The notes below the pieces were generated by a model. It was not told the DNA's origin and ran no database searches. It saw only the letters and a program-made list of their open reading frames with translations. Below, piece by piece: positions 25,485 to 34,688 of a stretch of DNA of 64,000 bases. The translations under genes and the position numbers were made by a program. The DNA comes from Clostridiales bacterium (lineage in GTDB: Bacteria > Bacillota > Clostridia > Lachnospirales > JAQSXR01), in assembly GCA_029256575.1 (NCBI GenBank), contig JAQSXR010000007.1:1-64000 (forward strand). The letters run 5' to 3'. The stretch's first letter is position 1. Each line of letters opens with the position of its first letter.

Positions 25485-26363
25485 CTACTTAGTCAATTTT
25501 AATTTAATTAATCTTGAGAACATCTGAGCTATTCCCTTTTTTGGTGTTTGAATTTCAATATCCAAAATCCTCTTTGCAATATTATTTATATCTTGTGAGG
25601 CATTTGAATTTTCATATAACATAGTTACCGGTCTTTGCTCCATTACCGCTTTTTGTAAATTCAAATCATAAGTAACCGCACCCATAAATTCTAAATCCAA
25701 GTCTAAAAACTTCTTAGAAACCGTACTTAGTTTATTAAAAATTTCCCGACCTTCATTTTCGCTACTCACTCTATTTGTTATCACTTTTATTTGTGCTAGT
25801 TCTTTAGAGAAGCCCTTATTTCTATTTAGTGCCTTTAACAAAGCATACGAATCTGTAATAGAGGTAGGCTCTGGTGTTGTAACCAACAGAATCTCAGAAC
25901 TTGCAATAACAAATTCTAAAACACTATTTGATATCCCTGCACCTGTATCTATTATTATAACATCTGCTAGTTCATCAATTTCACCTAATTGTTGAATTAA
26001 GTAATGTACTTGATCAATGCTTAGATTGGTTAATTCCTGTATTCCAGAACCTCCAGATATAAACTCAATCTCTAGTGGACCTTTGCTTAAGATATCTTTT
26101 ATCCCTTTATCTTTATACATAAGATCTGCAAGGTTATATTGTGGGACTACTCCAAACAAAACTTCTACATTAGCTAGTCCAAAATCTGCATCAAATACAA
26201 TTACTCTTTTCCCTAATCGCTTTAGTGTAATCGCGAGGTTTACTGAGATATTAGATTTACCAACTCCACCTTTACCACTTGTGACTGTTATTACCCTAGC
26301 ATTACTTTTAATCGGATTTTGTCGTTTTAAAATACTACGTAATTCTTCTGCTTGATCCATCAT
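25485..26363 (-). CDS. flhG: Flagellar number regulator FlhG (MinD-like ATPase)
   Basis: FlhG is a MinD-family ATPase that works with FlhF to set flagellar number and placement. The 292-residue protein starts with a short FlhF-activating-type helix (QAEELRSILKRQ) and the deviant Walker A motif TSGKGGVGKSN, followed by DADFGLANVEVLFG and IIDTGAGIS. The C-terminal region is amphipathic, as needed for membrane contact. It starts directly at the stop codon of flhF, so translation is coupled. Confidence 0.94.
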   Translation of the reverse strand: MMDQAEELRSILKRQNPIKSNARVITVTSGKGGVGKSNISVNLAITLKRLGKRVIVFDADFGLANVEVLFGVVPQYNLADLMYKDKGIKDILSKGPLEIEFISGGSGIQELTNLSIDQVHYLIQQLGEIDELADVIIIDTGAGISNSVLEFVIASSEILLVTTPEPTSITDSYALLKALNRNKGFSKELAQIKVITNRVSSENEGREIFNKLSTVSKKFLDLDLEFMGAVTYDLNLQKAVMEQRPVTMLYENSNASQDINNIAKRILDIEIQTPKKGIAQMFSRLIKLKLTK

Positions 26364-27502
26364 TATTCGTCGGCACCTCCAAGTAAATGCTTAGCAATTT
26401 GTTGAGAATTAAGTTCACAAATATCCATTGGAACATTTTGTCCATAAGTCACATAGGATAGGTCTGCCCCAGTTAACATTTTTATATTCAATATATTACC
26501 CAAAGCACTTGTTTCATCTAATTTTGTAAATATTATTTTGTAATTTGTTATACCTGAATATTTATCTGTTATCTTAACTAAATCCTTGTATTTTGTTGTT
26601 GCACTTAGTACTAAGAAAACTTCCTTTTCTTCTACCATAGATATTATCTCATTAATACTGTCACATTGAGCTTCATTTCTATGAGACCTTCCTGCAGTAT
26701 CAACAATAACCAAATCATAATCTTGATAATGTATTAATGCATCCGTCAATTCATCGTCTGAATAAATAACACTCATAGGTATATTTAGTATGTTTGCATA
26801 AGTCCTCAATTGTTCAACTGCAGCTATTCGATACGTGTCAGCTGTAATAAATGCTACTTTTGTATTATTGTTTAATTTGTATTTGGATGCAATTTTTGCA
26901 ATCGTCGTAGTCTTGCCTACACCTGTTGGTCCAATAATAAATACTATTTTAGTTTTACCTGGAGATAATGTAATTGGTTTGATTTCACCTAGTTTTAATA
27001 CAATTTTCTGATAGAGGCTTCCTAGAATGTTATCCATACTATCTTCTTTACTCAAAGCATTCTCTATCTCACTAATCAACTGATTTGCATATTCTTCATC
27101 AACTTCATTGTTGATTAATTGATTATATATAAGTTTAACGAAATTTAGATTCTTAGATATTTTATTTTCTTCTTCAATGACTGGTTCTTCAATTGCTGGT
27201 TTATTTTGATTGAAAAAATTTTGAAAATTATGAGGTGAGTCTACATTCGTATCTTTTGTCCCCTCATATATACTAGCATTATTAGTTTTGAATACTGATT
27301 CTTCTTTTACAGGGGGTCTAGTATATGAAATATTATCATCAATCGCAGCTGTAACTTCAACTTGCTGCTTTTTGAAATACCTAAAAAATCCTTTGGGTTG
27401 TACTGCTCTAATATTTAAAATTAAAGCCTCATTCCCTAATTCCTCTTTAATTTTATAGATTGCCTCTTTTTCAGTATTTGCTTGGTATTTTTTGATTTTC
27501 AC
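26363..27502 (-). CDS. flhF: Flagellar biosynthesis GTPase FlhF (SRP family)
   Basis: FlhF is the third SRP-type GTPase and marks where flagella are built. The 379-residue protein has the N-terminal B domain (MKIKKYQANTEKEAI), a variable linker, the N domain, and the G domain with GPTGVGKTTTIAKIA (about residue 190), DTAGRS and the TKLDE motif. The start is GTG 27502, which overlaps the flhA stop by one base. It is followed directly by flhG. Confidence 0.94.
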   Translation of the reverse strand: MKIKKYQANTEKEAIYKIKEELGNEALILNIRAVQPKGFFRYFKKQQVEVTAAIDDNISYTRPPVKEESVFKTNNASIYEGTKDTNVDSPHNFQNFFNQNKPAIEEPVIEEENKISKNLNFVKLIYNQLINNEVDEEYANQLISEIENALSKEDSMDNILGSLYQKIVLKLGEIKPITLSPGKTKIVFIIGPTGVGKTTTIAKIASKYKLNNNTKVAFITADTYRIAAVEQLRTYANILNIPMSVIYSDDELTDALIHYQDYDLVIVDTAGRSHRNEAQCDSINEIISMVEEKEVFLVLSATTKYKDLVKITDKYSGITNYKIIFTKLDETSALGNILNIKMLTGADLSYVTYGQNVPMDICELNSQQIAKHLLGGADE

Positions 27503-29535
27503 TAAATAGTCACCATCCCAACTGATTGTAATTCAACATTCGAATCTATTTCATTATATGAAATAACGATTAAATCTTTTAAATAATCACTTGTTAACTT
27601 TTTAAAGTAAGCTCTAACGATTGGAGAGGTAACGACAATAGGCTGTTTGCCTAGTCCTTCAAGTTTAGAAACTTCTTTTTCAACTGATTTTATTATTGTT
27701 TGAGTAATACTTGGTTCCAACGTTATATATGCCCCTTGCTCTGTTTGCTTTACAGAATCCATAATCGTTTGCTCAATCGTTGGATCCAAGGTAACAACAC
27801 TTGTCATTTCACCAGGTGAAAAGAACTTATTGGAGATAGTTCTCTTTAATGCTTGTCTTACATATTCCGTCAATATATCAGTATCTCTTGTTGTACTTGC
27901 ATGATCTGCTAATACTTCAAATACCGTTATTAAATCTCGAATTGAAACTCCCTCACGTAGTAAACACTGTAATACTTTTTGGATTTCACCTATGTTAAGT
28001 AGTTTTGGAATTAGTTCCTCAACAAGAACTGGATTTGATTCTTTAACATTACTGATAAGTGTTTGAACATCTTGTCTTGTGAGAAGTTCATCTAAATGAG
28101 CTTTTACAATTTCAGTTAAATGGGTTGCTATTATAGAAGGTGGGTCTACAACTGTGTATCCAAGAGCTTCTGCTCTTTCACGTTGTGCCTCTGAAATCCA
28201 TTTTGCCGGTAAATTAAAAGCAGGTTCTAAGGTAGGAACACCTGGTATATCTTCTTCAATGTAACCAGGATTCATAGCCATGTAGTGATCAAACAAAATC
28301 TCGCCTTCACTTACTTTTATCCCTTTTATCTTTATTATATACTGATTTGGATTTAATTGAATATTATCTCGTAGCCTTATTACCGGAACGACAGCACCTA
28401 ATTCGATAGCCACTTGTCTTCTAATCATTACAACTCTATCTAATAAATCTCCACCCTGACTTACATCAGCTAGAGGTATTATTCCATATCCGAATTCTAA
28501 TTCGATTGGGTCTACTTGTAATAGTGAAATAACATTTTCAGGTTTTCTTATTTCTTTTGCATCCTCATCATCTTGATCAATGCTAGAAGTAACCTCTGCA
28601 ATTTTACTATTATTATTAACAACTATTCCAATTGTAATTATTAATCCACCTGCAAACATCAGTAAAAGTGTAGGTAATGGTGTTGCAATACCCAAGAATA
28701 CAAGAGCTCCTCCAGATAAAAATAAAGCCTTTGGTACTGACATAAGTTCTTTTGCTAACGTATCCGAAACATCTGCTTCTTTCGAAACTTTAGTTACCAA
28801 AATACCAGTTCCAAGTGAAATCATAAGAGCAGGAAGCTGACCTACAAGCCCATCACCAATTGTCATTATAGTAAATTTATTCATAGCCTCTACAATCTCT
28901 AAGTTCAGGAAAAAGTATCCGGATGCAATACCACCGATAATATTAATAAACGTGATTAATAGACCAGCGACGGCATCACCCTTTACAAACTTACTGGCAC
29001 CATCCATTGATCCATAAAAACTAGCTTCATCTTGAATTTTTTGACGTCTTTCTCTCGCCTGTTGTTCATCTATTAACCCTGAATTCAAATCTGCATCAAT
29101 AGCCATCTGTTTACCCGGCATTGCATCCAATGTAAATCTTGCAGATACTTCTGATACTCTTTCTGAACCTTTTGTAATAACCATAAATTGAACAATTACT
29201 AAAATCATAAATACAATAATACCGATTACAACATTCCCTCCACCAACAAAGTTACCAAAGGTCTCAATTACCTTACCACCATCTCCTGTGGAGAGTATTG
29301 ATCTTGTTGATGAAACATTTATTGCCAATCGAAATACTGTAGTAAACAATAGAATTGTTGGAAATGAGGACATGTTTAAAGCCTCTTTTGAAAACAAAGC
29401 ATTAAATAAAATAATTAATGCGATTGCAAAATTTAGTATAATAAATACATCTATTAATCCTGGTGGAAGCGGTATAATCATTATAATAATAGCGCCAATT
29501 AAAAATCCACCAACTACTAAATCTCCGATTTTCAT
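27502..29535 (-). CDS. flhA: Flagellar export apparatus protein FlhA
   Basis: FlhA forms the nonameric export gate ring of the flagellar type III secretion system and uses the proton motive force. The 677-residue protein has about eight N-terminal membrane segments with the conserved FHIPEP-family block (DAMPGKQMAIDADLNSGLID) in the cytoplasmic loop. A large C-terminal cytoplasmic domain (about 330-677) docks substrates and chaperones. A GGGGGAG site precedes ATG 29535. Confidence 0.97.
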   Translation of the reverse strand: MKIGDLVVGGFLIGAIIIMIIPLPPGLIDVFIILNFAIALIILFNALFSKEALNMSSFPTILLFTTVFRLAINVSSTRSILSTGDGGKVIETFGNFVGGGNVVIGIIVFMILVIVQFMVITKGSERVSEVSARFTLDAMPGKQMAIDADLNSGLIDEQQARERRQKIQDEASFYGSMDGASKFVKGDAVAGLLITFINIIGGIASGYFFLNLEIVEAMNKFTIMTIGDGLVGQLPALMISLGTGILVTKVSKEADVSDTLAKELMSVPKALFLSGGALVFLGIATPLPTLLLMFAGGLIITIGIVVNNNSKIAEVTSSIDQDDEDAKEIRKPENVISLLQVDPIELEFGYGIIPLADVSQGGDLLDRVVMIRRQVAIELGAVVPVIRLRDNIQLNPNQYIIKIKGIKVSEGEILFDHYMAMNPGYIEEDIPGVPTLEPAFNLPAKWISEAQRERAEALGYTVVDPPSIIATHLTEIVKAHLDELLTRQDVQTLISNVKESNPVLVEELIPKLLNIGEIQKVLQCLLREGVSIRDLITVFEVLADHASTTRDTDILTEYVRQALKRTISNKFFSPGEMTSVVTLDPTIEQTIMDSVKQTEQGAYITLEPSITQTIIKSVEKEVSKLEGLGKQPIVVTSPIVRAYFKKLTSDYLKDLIVISYNEIDSNVELQSVGMVTI

Positions 29536-29554
29536 TATAATGCTCCCCCCTATG

Positions 29555-30682
29555 TTATTTCTTTTTGTTTTTTAATGAATATACAAACGCAAGTACTTCA
29601 GCTACTGCTTGGTACATTTCTTGCGGAACTTGCTCACCAATTTCTACATTGTAGTAGATCATTCTAGCTAAAGGTTTATTCTCAACAATTTCAATCTTAA
29701 ATTCCTTCGCCTTTTCTTTAATCCTTGCCGCGATTAAATCCGCGCCTTTCGCAATAATAAAAGGGGCAGGATGTTCACTAATGTCATACTTTATTGCAAC
29801 TGCAAAATGTGTTGGGTTAGTGATAATTACATCAGCGGTAGGTAAGTCTTGCATCATACGACGCATAGATATTTCTCTTTGTTTTCTTCTAATTTTACCT
29901 TTAATTTCCGGATTACCTTCTATGTTCTTATACTCTTCTTTTACTTCCTGTTTTGTCATTCTTAAATCTTTTTCAAATTTTGATCTAACGTATTTTATAT
30001 CAATAAAAGCAACGATTAAAAAAAACACGGATATTTTAGTTCCTAAATCTATAATCATTTCGCCAATTACGCCAATCGCTTGAATTAAGCTAACATCATA
30101 TAAAATTAATATTACCGAATCTTCACCCGTTAGTGTTGATATCGTTATCCACACTACAATACCCACTTTAGCTAAAGATTTCACTAATTCCATAAGGGTT
30201 TGAGGGCTAAACATTTTCTTCATGCCCTTTATAGGATTTAATTTACTAAATTTAGGTTGTAGAGATTTTGTTGAGATTTTCCATTTTACCTGTACAACAT
30301 TCATGATAATAGCAATCAGGAATGTAACTAATAAAATAGGCCATATATTCCTTATAATTTCTAGTATTCCCCATCTAAATATACTAGTTGCAGTATTTAA
30401 AGTCATACCTTTTAAATCTATTTCTGATATTTTACTAAATCCATTTCGAAAAGAATTCATAAAATTCTTGGACCAAAATGGAACCAAGATTTTAATTGAT
30501 AAAAAAAATGCTAATAGCATTACAGAATTTATTAGTTCTGTACTTTTCGCTACTTGTCCTTCATTTCTTGCTTTTTCCCTTTTCTTTGGTGTAGCTTTTT
30601 CAGTTTTTTCTCCACCAGGTCCTTCTGCAAATAGCTGCAAATCAAACTTCAAATATATATTATAATTACTAATTTTTATCAC
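29555..30682 (-). CDS. flhB: Flagellar export apparatus protein FlhB
   Basis: FlhB is the substrate-specificity switch of the flagellar export gate. The 375-residue protein shows GPGGEKTEKATPKKREKARNEG split over its conserved cytoplasmic start, four membrane segments, and a C-terminal cytoplasmic domain with the autocleavage motif NPTH (DVIITNPTHFAVAIKY). The model starts at GTG 30682, four bases inside the fliR end; no strong ribosome site is visible, so coupling to fliR is likely. A TTG 30 bases later is a weaker alternative. Confidence 0.95.
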   Translation of the reverse strand: MIKISNYNIYLKFDLQLFAEGPGGEKTEKATPKKREKARNEGQVAKSTELINSVMLLAFFLSIKILVPFWSKNFMNSFRNGFSKISEIDLKGMTLNTATSIFRWGILEIIRNIWPILLVTFLIAIIMNVVQVKWKISTKSLQPKFSKLNPIKGMKKMFSPQTLMELVKSLAKVGIVVWITISTLTGEDSVILILYDVSLIQAIGVIGEMIIDLGTKISVFFLIVAFIDIKYVRSKFEKDLRMTKQEVKEEYKNIEGNPEIKGKIRRKQREISMRRMMQDLPTADVIITNPTHFAVAIKYDISEHPAPFIIAKGADLIAARIKEKAKEFKIEIVENKPLARMIYYNVEIGEQVPQEMYQAVAEVLAFVYSLKNKKK

Positions 30683-31461
30683 CCCGGAGATAAGCCATTT
30701 ATCATTTTTTGCATTACATCAATCATCTCATTAAATATAAAATCCGAGATAGTGGGCATTAAACCTACTGTTACTAATAATACAAGTAATCCACATAGTG
30801 CTTTCAAAGGCATACCTACTACAAACATATTTATCTGAGGTACTGTCTTAGCTAGGATTCCGAGCACTGCATCTAACAATAATATTGAACCAAAAATAGG
30901 TAAGCTTATTCTAAAACCAATTAGTATATAATCCGTAACAAAACTAATAAAGTCGGAATATATAGATGGATTTATAACAGCTCCCCCTATTGGAATCAGA
31001 GTGAATGAATCAACCAATGCAGATATAATAAAATAATGAATATTTGTTGCTAGCATTAGTAATAATAGTACATAATAGTAAAAATTAGCCGTAACAGATA
31101 GTTGTACCTGACTCATTGGATCTAGAACGCTTACCATTGAGAACCCAATTTGTTGATCAATTAACTGTCCAGCTAAACTAATTATTACGGTAGCTGCATA
31201 AGCTGAGAAACCAATAACAATTCCAACTAATATTTCCTTTATAATAATTAATCCAAACGTAATAAAATCTGAATATACCAATTCTGGAACTGGCACAACA
31301 TTTATTAGTACAACCGATATAAATATACACATTCCAAGCTTAAACATTCTTGGAACATTTCTCATACCGAATATTGGAGCAATTGCAAGCATACTAACTA
31401 CTCTTATCACAATCAATAAATATATCTCAAAATTCTCTATTGAAAACTGTATATTATTCAT
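30679..31461 (-). CDS. fliR: Flagellar export apparatus protein FliR
   Basis: FliR is part of the FliPQR core that forms the entry of the export channel. The 260-residue protein is hydrophobic with about six membrane segments and the family block QLIDQQIGFSMVSVLDP. ATG 31461 gives a normal spacing to AAAGG; ATG 31467 overlaps the fliQ stop and is also possible. It is followed immediately by flhB. Confidence 0.93.
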   Translation of the reverse strand: MNNIQFSIENFEIYLLIVIRVVSMLAIAPIFGMRNVPRMFKLGMCIFISVVLINVVPVPELVYSDFITFGLIIIKEILVGIVIGFSAYAATVIISLAGQLIDQQIGFSMVSVLDPMSQVQLSVTANFYYYVLLLLMLATNIHYFIISALVDSFTLIPIGGAVINPSIYSDFISFVTDYILIGFRISLPIFGSILLLDAVLGILAKTVPQINMFVVGMPLKALCGLLVLLVTVGLMPTISDFIFNEMIDVMQKMINGLSPG

Positions 31462-31466
31462 ATGCA

Positions 31467-31739
31467 TTAACCTTTAATATACGTAATAAAATTTGAGAAT
31501 ATATTTGTCATATAGTCTTGTAATTTTATTAGCATCCATGATCCAATAAATATCAACCCAATAAATACAGCTAATATCTTGGGAACAAATGCTAATGTCT
31601 GTTCTTGTATTGATGTTACTGTTTGAAATATACTTACTACTAAACCAACTACTAAAGCTATTAGTAATATAGGTGCAGATAATGTAATAATCATCATTAA
31701 CGCTTCTCTAGCAATATCAATTATTACTCCTGTATCCAT
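31467..31739 (-). CDS. fliQ: Flagellar export apparatus protein FliQ
   Basis: FliQ is a small subunit of the export channel core. The 90-residue protein has two membrane helices with the family sequence LVVGLVVSIFQTVTSIQEQTL between and within them and has the usual length. It stands in the conserved order fliP-fliQ-fliR. Confidence 0.95.
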   Translation of the reverse strand: MDTGVIIDIAREALMMIITLSAPILLIALVVGLVVSIFQTVTSIQEQTLAFVPKILAVFIGLIFIGSWMLIKLQDYMTNIFSNFITYIKG

Positions 31740-31778
31740 TTATTTTTCCTCCAGTTAAACCCATCATTAGCTCTATCT

Positions 31779-32579
31779 TTATCCATAAAATGATTTTACT
31801 AACTCTCCTAATATTAATCCCCAGCCGTCTACCATTACAAATAAAAGCACCTTAAATGGTAACGAAATCATTGCCGGAGGTAACATCATCATACCCATAG
31901 CCATTAGCACCGAAGCAACAACCATATCAATGATAATAAAAGGTATATATATTAAAAATCCAATAATAAAAGCTGCTCTTAGTTCACTAATAATAAAAGC
32001 AGGAATTATAGTAGTAATCGGTATGTCATCATAATCTTCTACTTCTTCTTGGCCAGAAATTGTGATAAATAGTTTTAAATCCTTTTCATTAACCTGTCCT
32101 AACATAAATTCCCTTAATGGTTTAAGTCCTTCTTCAATGGCTACCTCTTGTGTAATTTCGCCTGCAATAAGAGGCTTAACTGCAACATCATTTATCTCGG
32201 TAAAGACTGGAGCCATAATAAAAAATGTTAGAAACAAAGCTAAACCAACTAAAATCTGATTAGGAGGTGTTTGCTGAGTACCCAGTGCTGAGCGCACAAA
32301 ATGCAGCACGATTATTATCCTTGAAAACGAAGTCATCATTATAAGGATAGATGGTGCTAATGATATTACTGTAAATAACAACACCATTTGAATACTAGTC
32401 GTTACGGTAGACCCCTCAGAGCCATTACCTATTTGAAGGTTTAAGAAACTTTCATCTGTTGTACCAGTCTCTGTCGCACTTACATTAAATATTGGTAAAC
32501 ATACCATAAGCAAAACAACTAGAAGGAAAATAACCCTTTTATGCTTACATAAACCTCTTAGCCTTTTCTTAATCCTCAT
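31779..32579 (-). CDS. fliP: Flagellar export apparatus protein FliP
   Basis: FliP is the main subunit of the export channel core. The 266-residue protein starts with a cleavable-type signal segment (KRVIFLLVVLLMVCLPIFNV). It then shows a membrane helix with SLAPSILIMMTSFSRIIIVL, the motif RSALGTQQTPPNQILVGLALFLT, a periplasmic loop, and two C-terminal helices with MGMMMLPPAMISLPFK. All are family hallmarks. It follows fliO by 21 bases. Confidence 0.96.
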   Translation of the reverse strand: MRIKKRLRGLCKHKRVIFLLVVLLMVCLPIFNVSATETGTTDESFLNLQIGNGSEGSTVTTSIQMVLLFTVISLAPSILIMMTSFSRIIIVLHFVRSALGTQQTPPNQILVGLALFLTFFIMAPVFTEINDVAVKPLIAGEITQEVAIEEGLKPLREFMLGQVNEKDLKLFITISGQEEVEDYDDIPITTIIPAFIISELRAAFIIGFLIYIPFIIIDMVVASVLMAMGMMMLPPAMISLPFKVLLFVMVDGWGLILGELVKSFYG

Positions 32580-32600
32580 ATTATTGATTTCTCCTTGACG

Positions 32601-33035
32601 TTAATCGTTCCTACCTTTTTTCGAAATTACTTTTCTAAGTATATCGTCAAAGCTATTTTTTGCCTTTTGTTCCGGTATTTCTTTAATCTTTATCTGATCA
32701 GCTGGTACTTCTGCAAGAAATTCTACTCGATCCTTTGTTACAGAGATAACTATATATTTACTACCAGTTCGAATTAATTGAATTACTTTACCGTTTGCTA
32801 TTGAAATTGTCTCAATTACTTCTATATTACCGCCCTTAAATCTTTGTCCTTGCGCCTTCCCTAACAACTTAGTTGAATAGTAAGCACCGACTAAAACGAT
32901 TATAAAAATTACTAGTATAGTAAATAGTTGAGCGAATGTATCCCATGTTGATAAACCGGATATTTTTTTATCACTATTTGAGAAAATATCTGTTGCTAAA
33001 AAGACATTAGAAAATACATTAAAATCAAATTTCAT
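32601..33035 (-). CDS. fliO: Flagellar biosynthesis protein FliO/FliZ
   Basis: FliO (called FliZ in Bacillus) is a chaperone-like membrane protein that helps assemble the FliP ring. The 144-residue protein has one membrane helix (about 33-53, FTILVIFIIVLVGAYYSTKLLG) and a cytoplasmic domain with IEVIETISIANGKVIQLIRTG. Its position between cheY and fliP is the conserved one. Sequence conservation in this family is low, so the call rests on layout plus synteny. Confidence 0.87.
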   Translation of the reverse strand: MKFDFNVFSNVFLATDIFSNSDKKISGLSTWDTFAQLFTILVIFIIVLVGAYYSTKLLGKAQGQRFKGGNIEVIETISIANGKVIQLIRTGSKYIVISVTKDRVEFLAEVPADQIKIKEIPEQKAKNSFDDILRKVISKKGRND

Positions 33036-33037
33036 TC

Positions 33038-33400
33038 TTATCCAACAACCTTCTTAACTGCTTCAAGAACTCTATCCGCTTGAAATGGCTTAACGATAAA
33101 ATCTTTTGCACCTGACTGAATTGATTCAATAACCATTGCTTGTTGTCCCATTGCAGAACACATAATAATGCTTGCTGAACTATCATTCTCTTTGATTTTC
33201 TTAACCGCTTGAATTCCATCTAATTCTGGCATAGTTATATCCATAATAACTAAATCAGGTTTTAATTCTTGATATTTTTCAATTGCTTTCAATCCATTCT
33301 CAGCCTCACCAACAACATTGTAGCCGTTCTTTGAAAGAATATCCTTTATCATCATTCTCATAAATGCTGCATCGTCTACTATTAAAATACTTTTTCCCAT
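33038..33400 (-). CDS. cheY: Chemotaxis response regulator CheY
   Basis: CheY carries the signal from CheA to the flagellar switch. The 120-residue protein is a single receiver domain with the acidic pair VDDAAFMR, phosphorylated Asp54 (LVIMDITMPELDG), the conserved Ser in IIMCSAMGQQ and Lys in DFIVKPFQ. It lies between fliY, which dephosphorylates it, and fliO. Confidence 0.96.
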   Translation of the reverse strand: MGKSILIVDDAAFMRMMIKDILSKNGYNVVGEAENGLKAIEKYQELKPDLVIMDITMPELDGIQAVKKIKENDSSASIIMCSAMGQQAMVIESIQSGAKDFIVKPFQADRVLEAVKKVVG

Positions 33401-33422
33401 GACTTTTTCTCCTCGCAGTATA

Positions 33423-34688
33423 TTATTTTGTTTTTAAAATATCTGTAATTCTAATACCAAAGTTTTCATCTATTACAACAACTTCTCCCTTAGCAATCAG
33501 TTTACCATTAACCATAACATCAATAGGTTCACCCGCTAATCTATCAAGTTCTATAATAGTACCTGGAGAAAATTCGAGTATCTCTTTTATAGATTTATGT
33601 GTCTTTCCAAGTTCTACTGTTACCTCTAATGGAACATCCATAATTAAATCTATATTTTCCTTTTGTTGTATCATATCTACCATAGAAAATGCTTGAAATT
33701 GAGCAGGTTGTGCATTAACATCTCTATATGCATTTACATTTTGCCCCATCATAGACATATCTTGCATTGGATACCCCATCTGTTGAGGTGGCATTTGATA
33801 TCCCATCTGTTGAGGTGGCATCTGATATCCCATCTGTTGTGGTGGCATCTGATATCCCATCTGTTGATTTCCAACTTGTTGTGGAGGAAGTTGATTTTGA
33901 ACCTGTTCAGGTTTCGCTTTTACTGGTTCTTTTTTTGGTACTGTATTCTTCTGTTTTGTATCTGGTTCTTCTTTAACAGTTGAGAATAATCTAAAAATGT
34001 CCTTGGCGAAATTTATTGGGAATAATTGCATAATCTTACTATGAATTAAATCACCAACTACCATGTCAAATTCAACTTTTACAAAATCATCTTGTAAGAA
34101 TTGATCAAGTGTTGACATCTCCATCGTACCATCTTGCATATCAATTAAATTAGCCTCTGGTGGACTAATATCAATTCTCTTTGACAGCATTTGAGACATT
34201 GCAGTAGCGGCTGAACCCATCATCTGATTCATTGCTTCGCTTATTGCACTCATATGTATGTCTGTTAAATCCTCTGGCGGATTTAAACCATCTCCACCCA
34301 TCATTAAATCGGTAATTACTCTAACATCATTTTCTTGAAAAACAATTATGTTACTACCGCTAATACCTTCTTTATAGACAATCTGCACTATAACACAAGG
34401 CTTATTGTATTCTTGAGTAAAATCACTCCAGCGAGTTATTGTTATAGTAGGTGTTGTTATTGTTACTAGTTTATTTACAAGTTGAAAAAGTGTTGTTGCC
34501 GCTGATCCCATGCTTATGTTAGATACTTCTCCCGTAGCATCTATCTCTTCCGGAGTAAGTATGTCTAAAACATTTGGTCTTTTATTTGTATCTATTTGAG
34601 AACTACTATCCCCTTCTTGTCCTAATGCAGGTTCATCGAAACCGTTCAACAATGCGTTTATCTCTTCTTGCGATAACATTCCATCCAT
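33423..34688 (-). CDS. fliY: Flagellar switch protein FliY (FliN type, CheY-P phosphatase)
   Basis: FliY joins a CheC-like CheY-P phosphatase to a FliN C-ring domain. The 421-residue protein has the N-terminal CheY-binding peptide (LSQEEINALLNG), two phosphatase motifs (EIDATGEVSNISMGSAATTL, and ISEAMNQMMGSAATAM), a Pro/Gln/Met-rich linker and a C-terminal SpoA domain (VPLEVTVELGKTHKSIKEIL). The linker contains a nine-residue repeat (GYQMPPQQM). The gene starts at the fliM stop codon. Confidence 0.96.
   Translation of the reverse strand: MDGMLSQEEINALLNGFDEPALGQEGDSSSQIDTNKRPNVLDILTPEEIDATGEVSNISMGSAATTLFQLVNKLVTITTPTITITRWSDFTQEYNKPCVIVQIVYKEGISGSNIIVFQENDVRVITDLMMGGDGLNPPEDLTDIHMSAISEAMNQMMGSAATAMSQMLSKRIDISPPEANLIDMQDGTMEMSTLDQFLQDDFVKVEFDMVVGDLIHSKIMQLFPINFAKDIFRLFSTVKEEPDTKQKNTVPKKEPVKAKPEQVQNQLPPQQVGNQQMGYQMPPQQMGYQMPPQQMGYQMPPQQMGYPMQDMSMMGQNVNAYRDVNAQPAQFQAFSMVDMIQQKENIDLIMDVPLEVTVELGKTHKSIKEILEFSPGTIIELDRLAGEPIDVMVNGKLIAKGEVVVIDENFGIRITDILKTK
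33777..33867 (+). repeat. 27-bp tandem repeat inside fliY
   Basis: Units beginning CATCTGTTG start at 33777, 33804, 33831 and 33858: three full 27-bp copies and a partial fourth. They encode the nine-residue repeat GYQMPPQQM in the FliY linker. Copy number may vary without a frame change. Confidence 0.9.
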
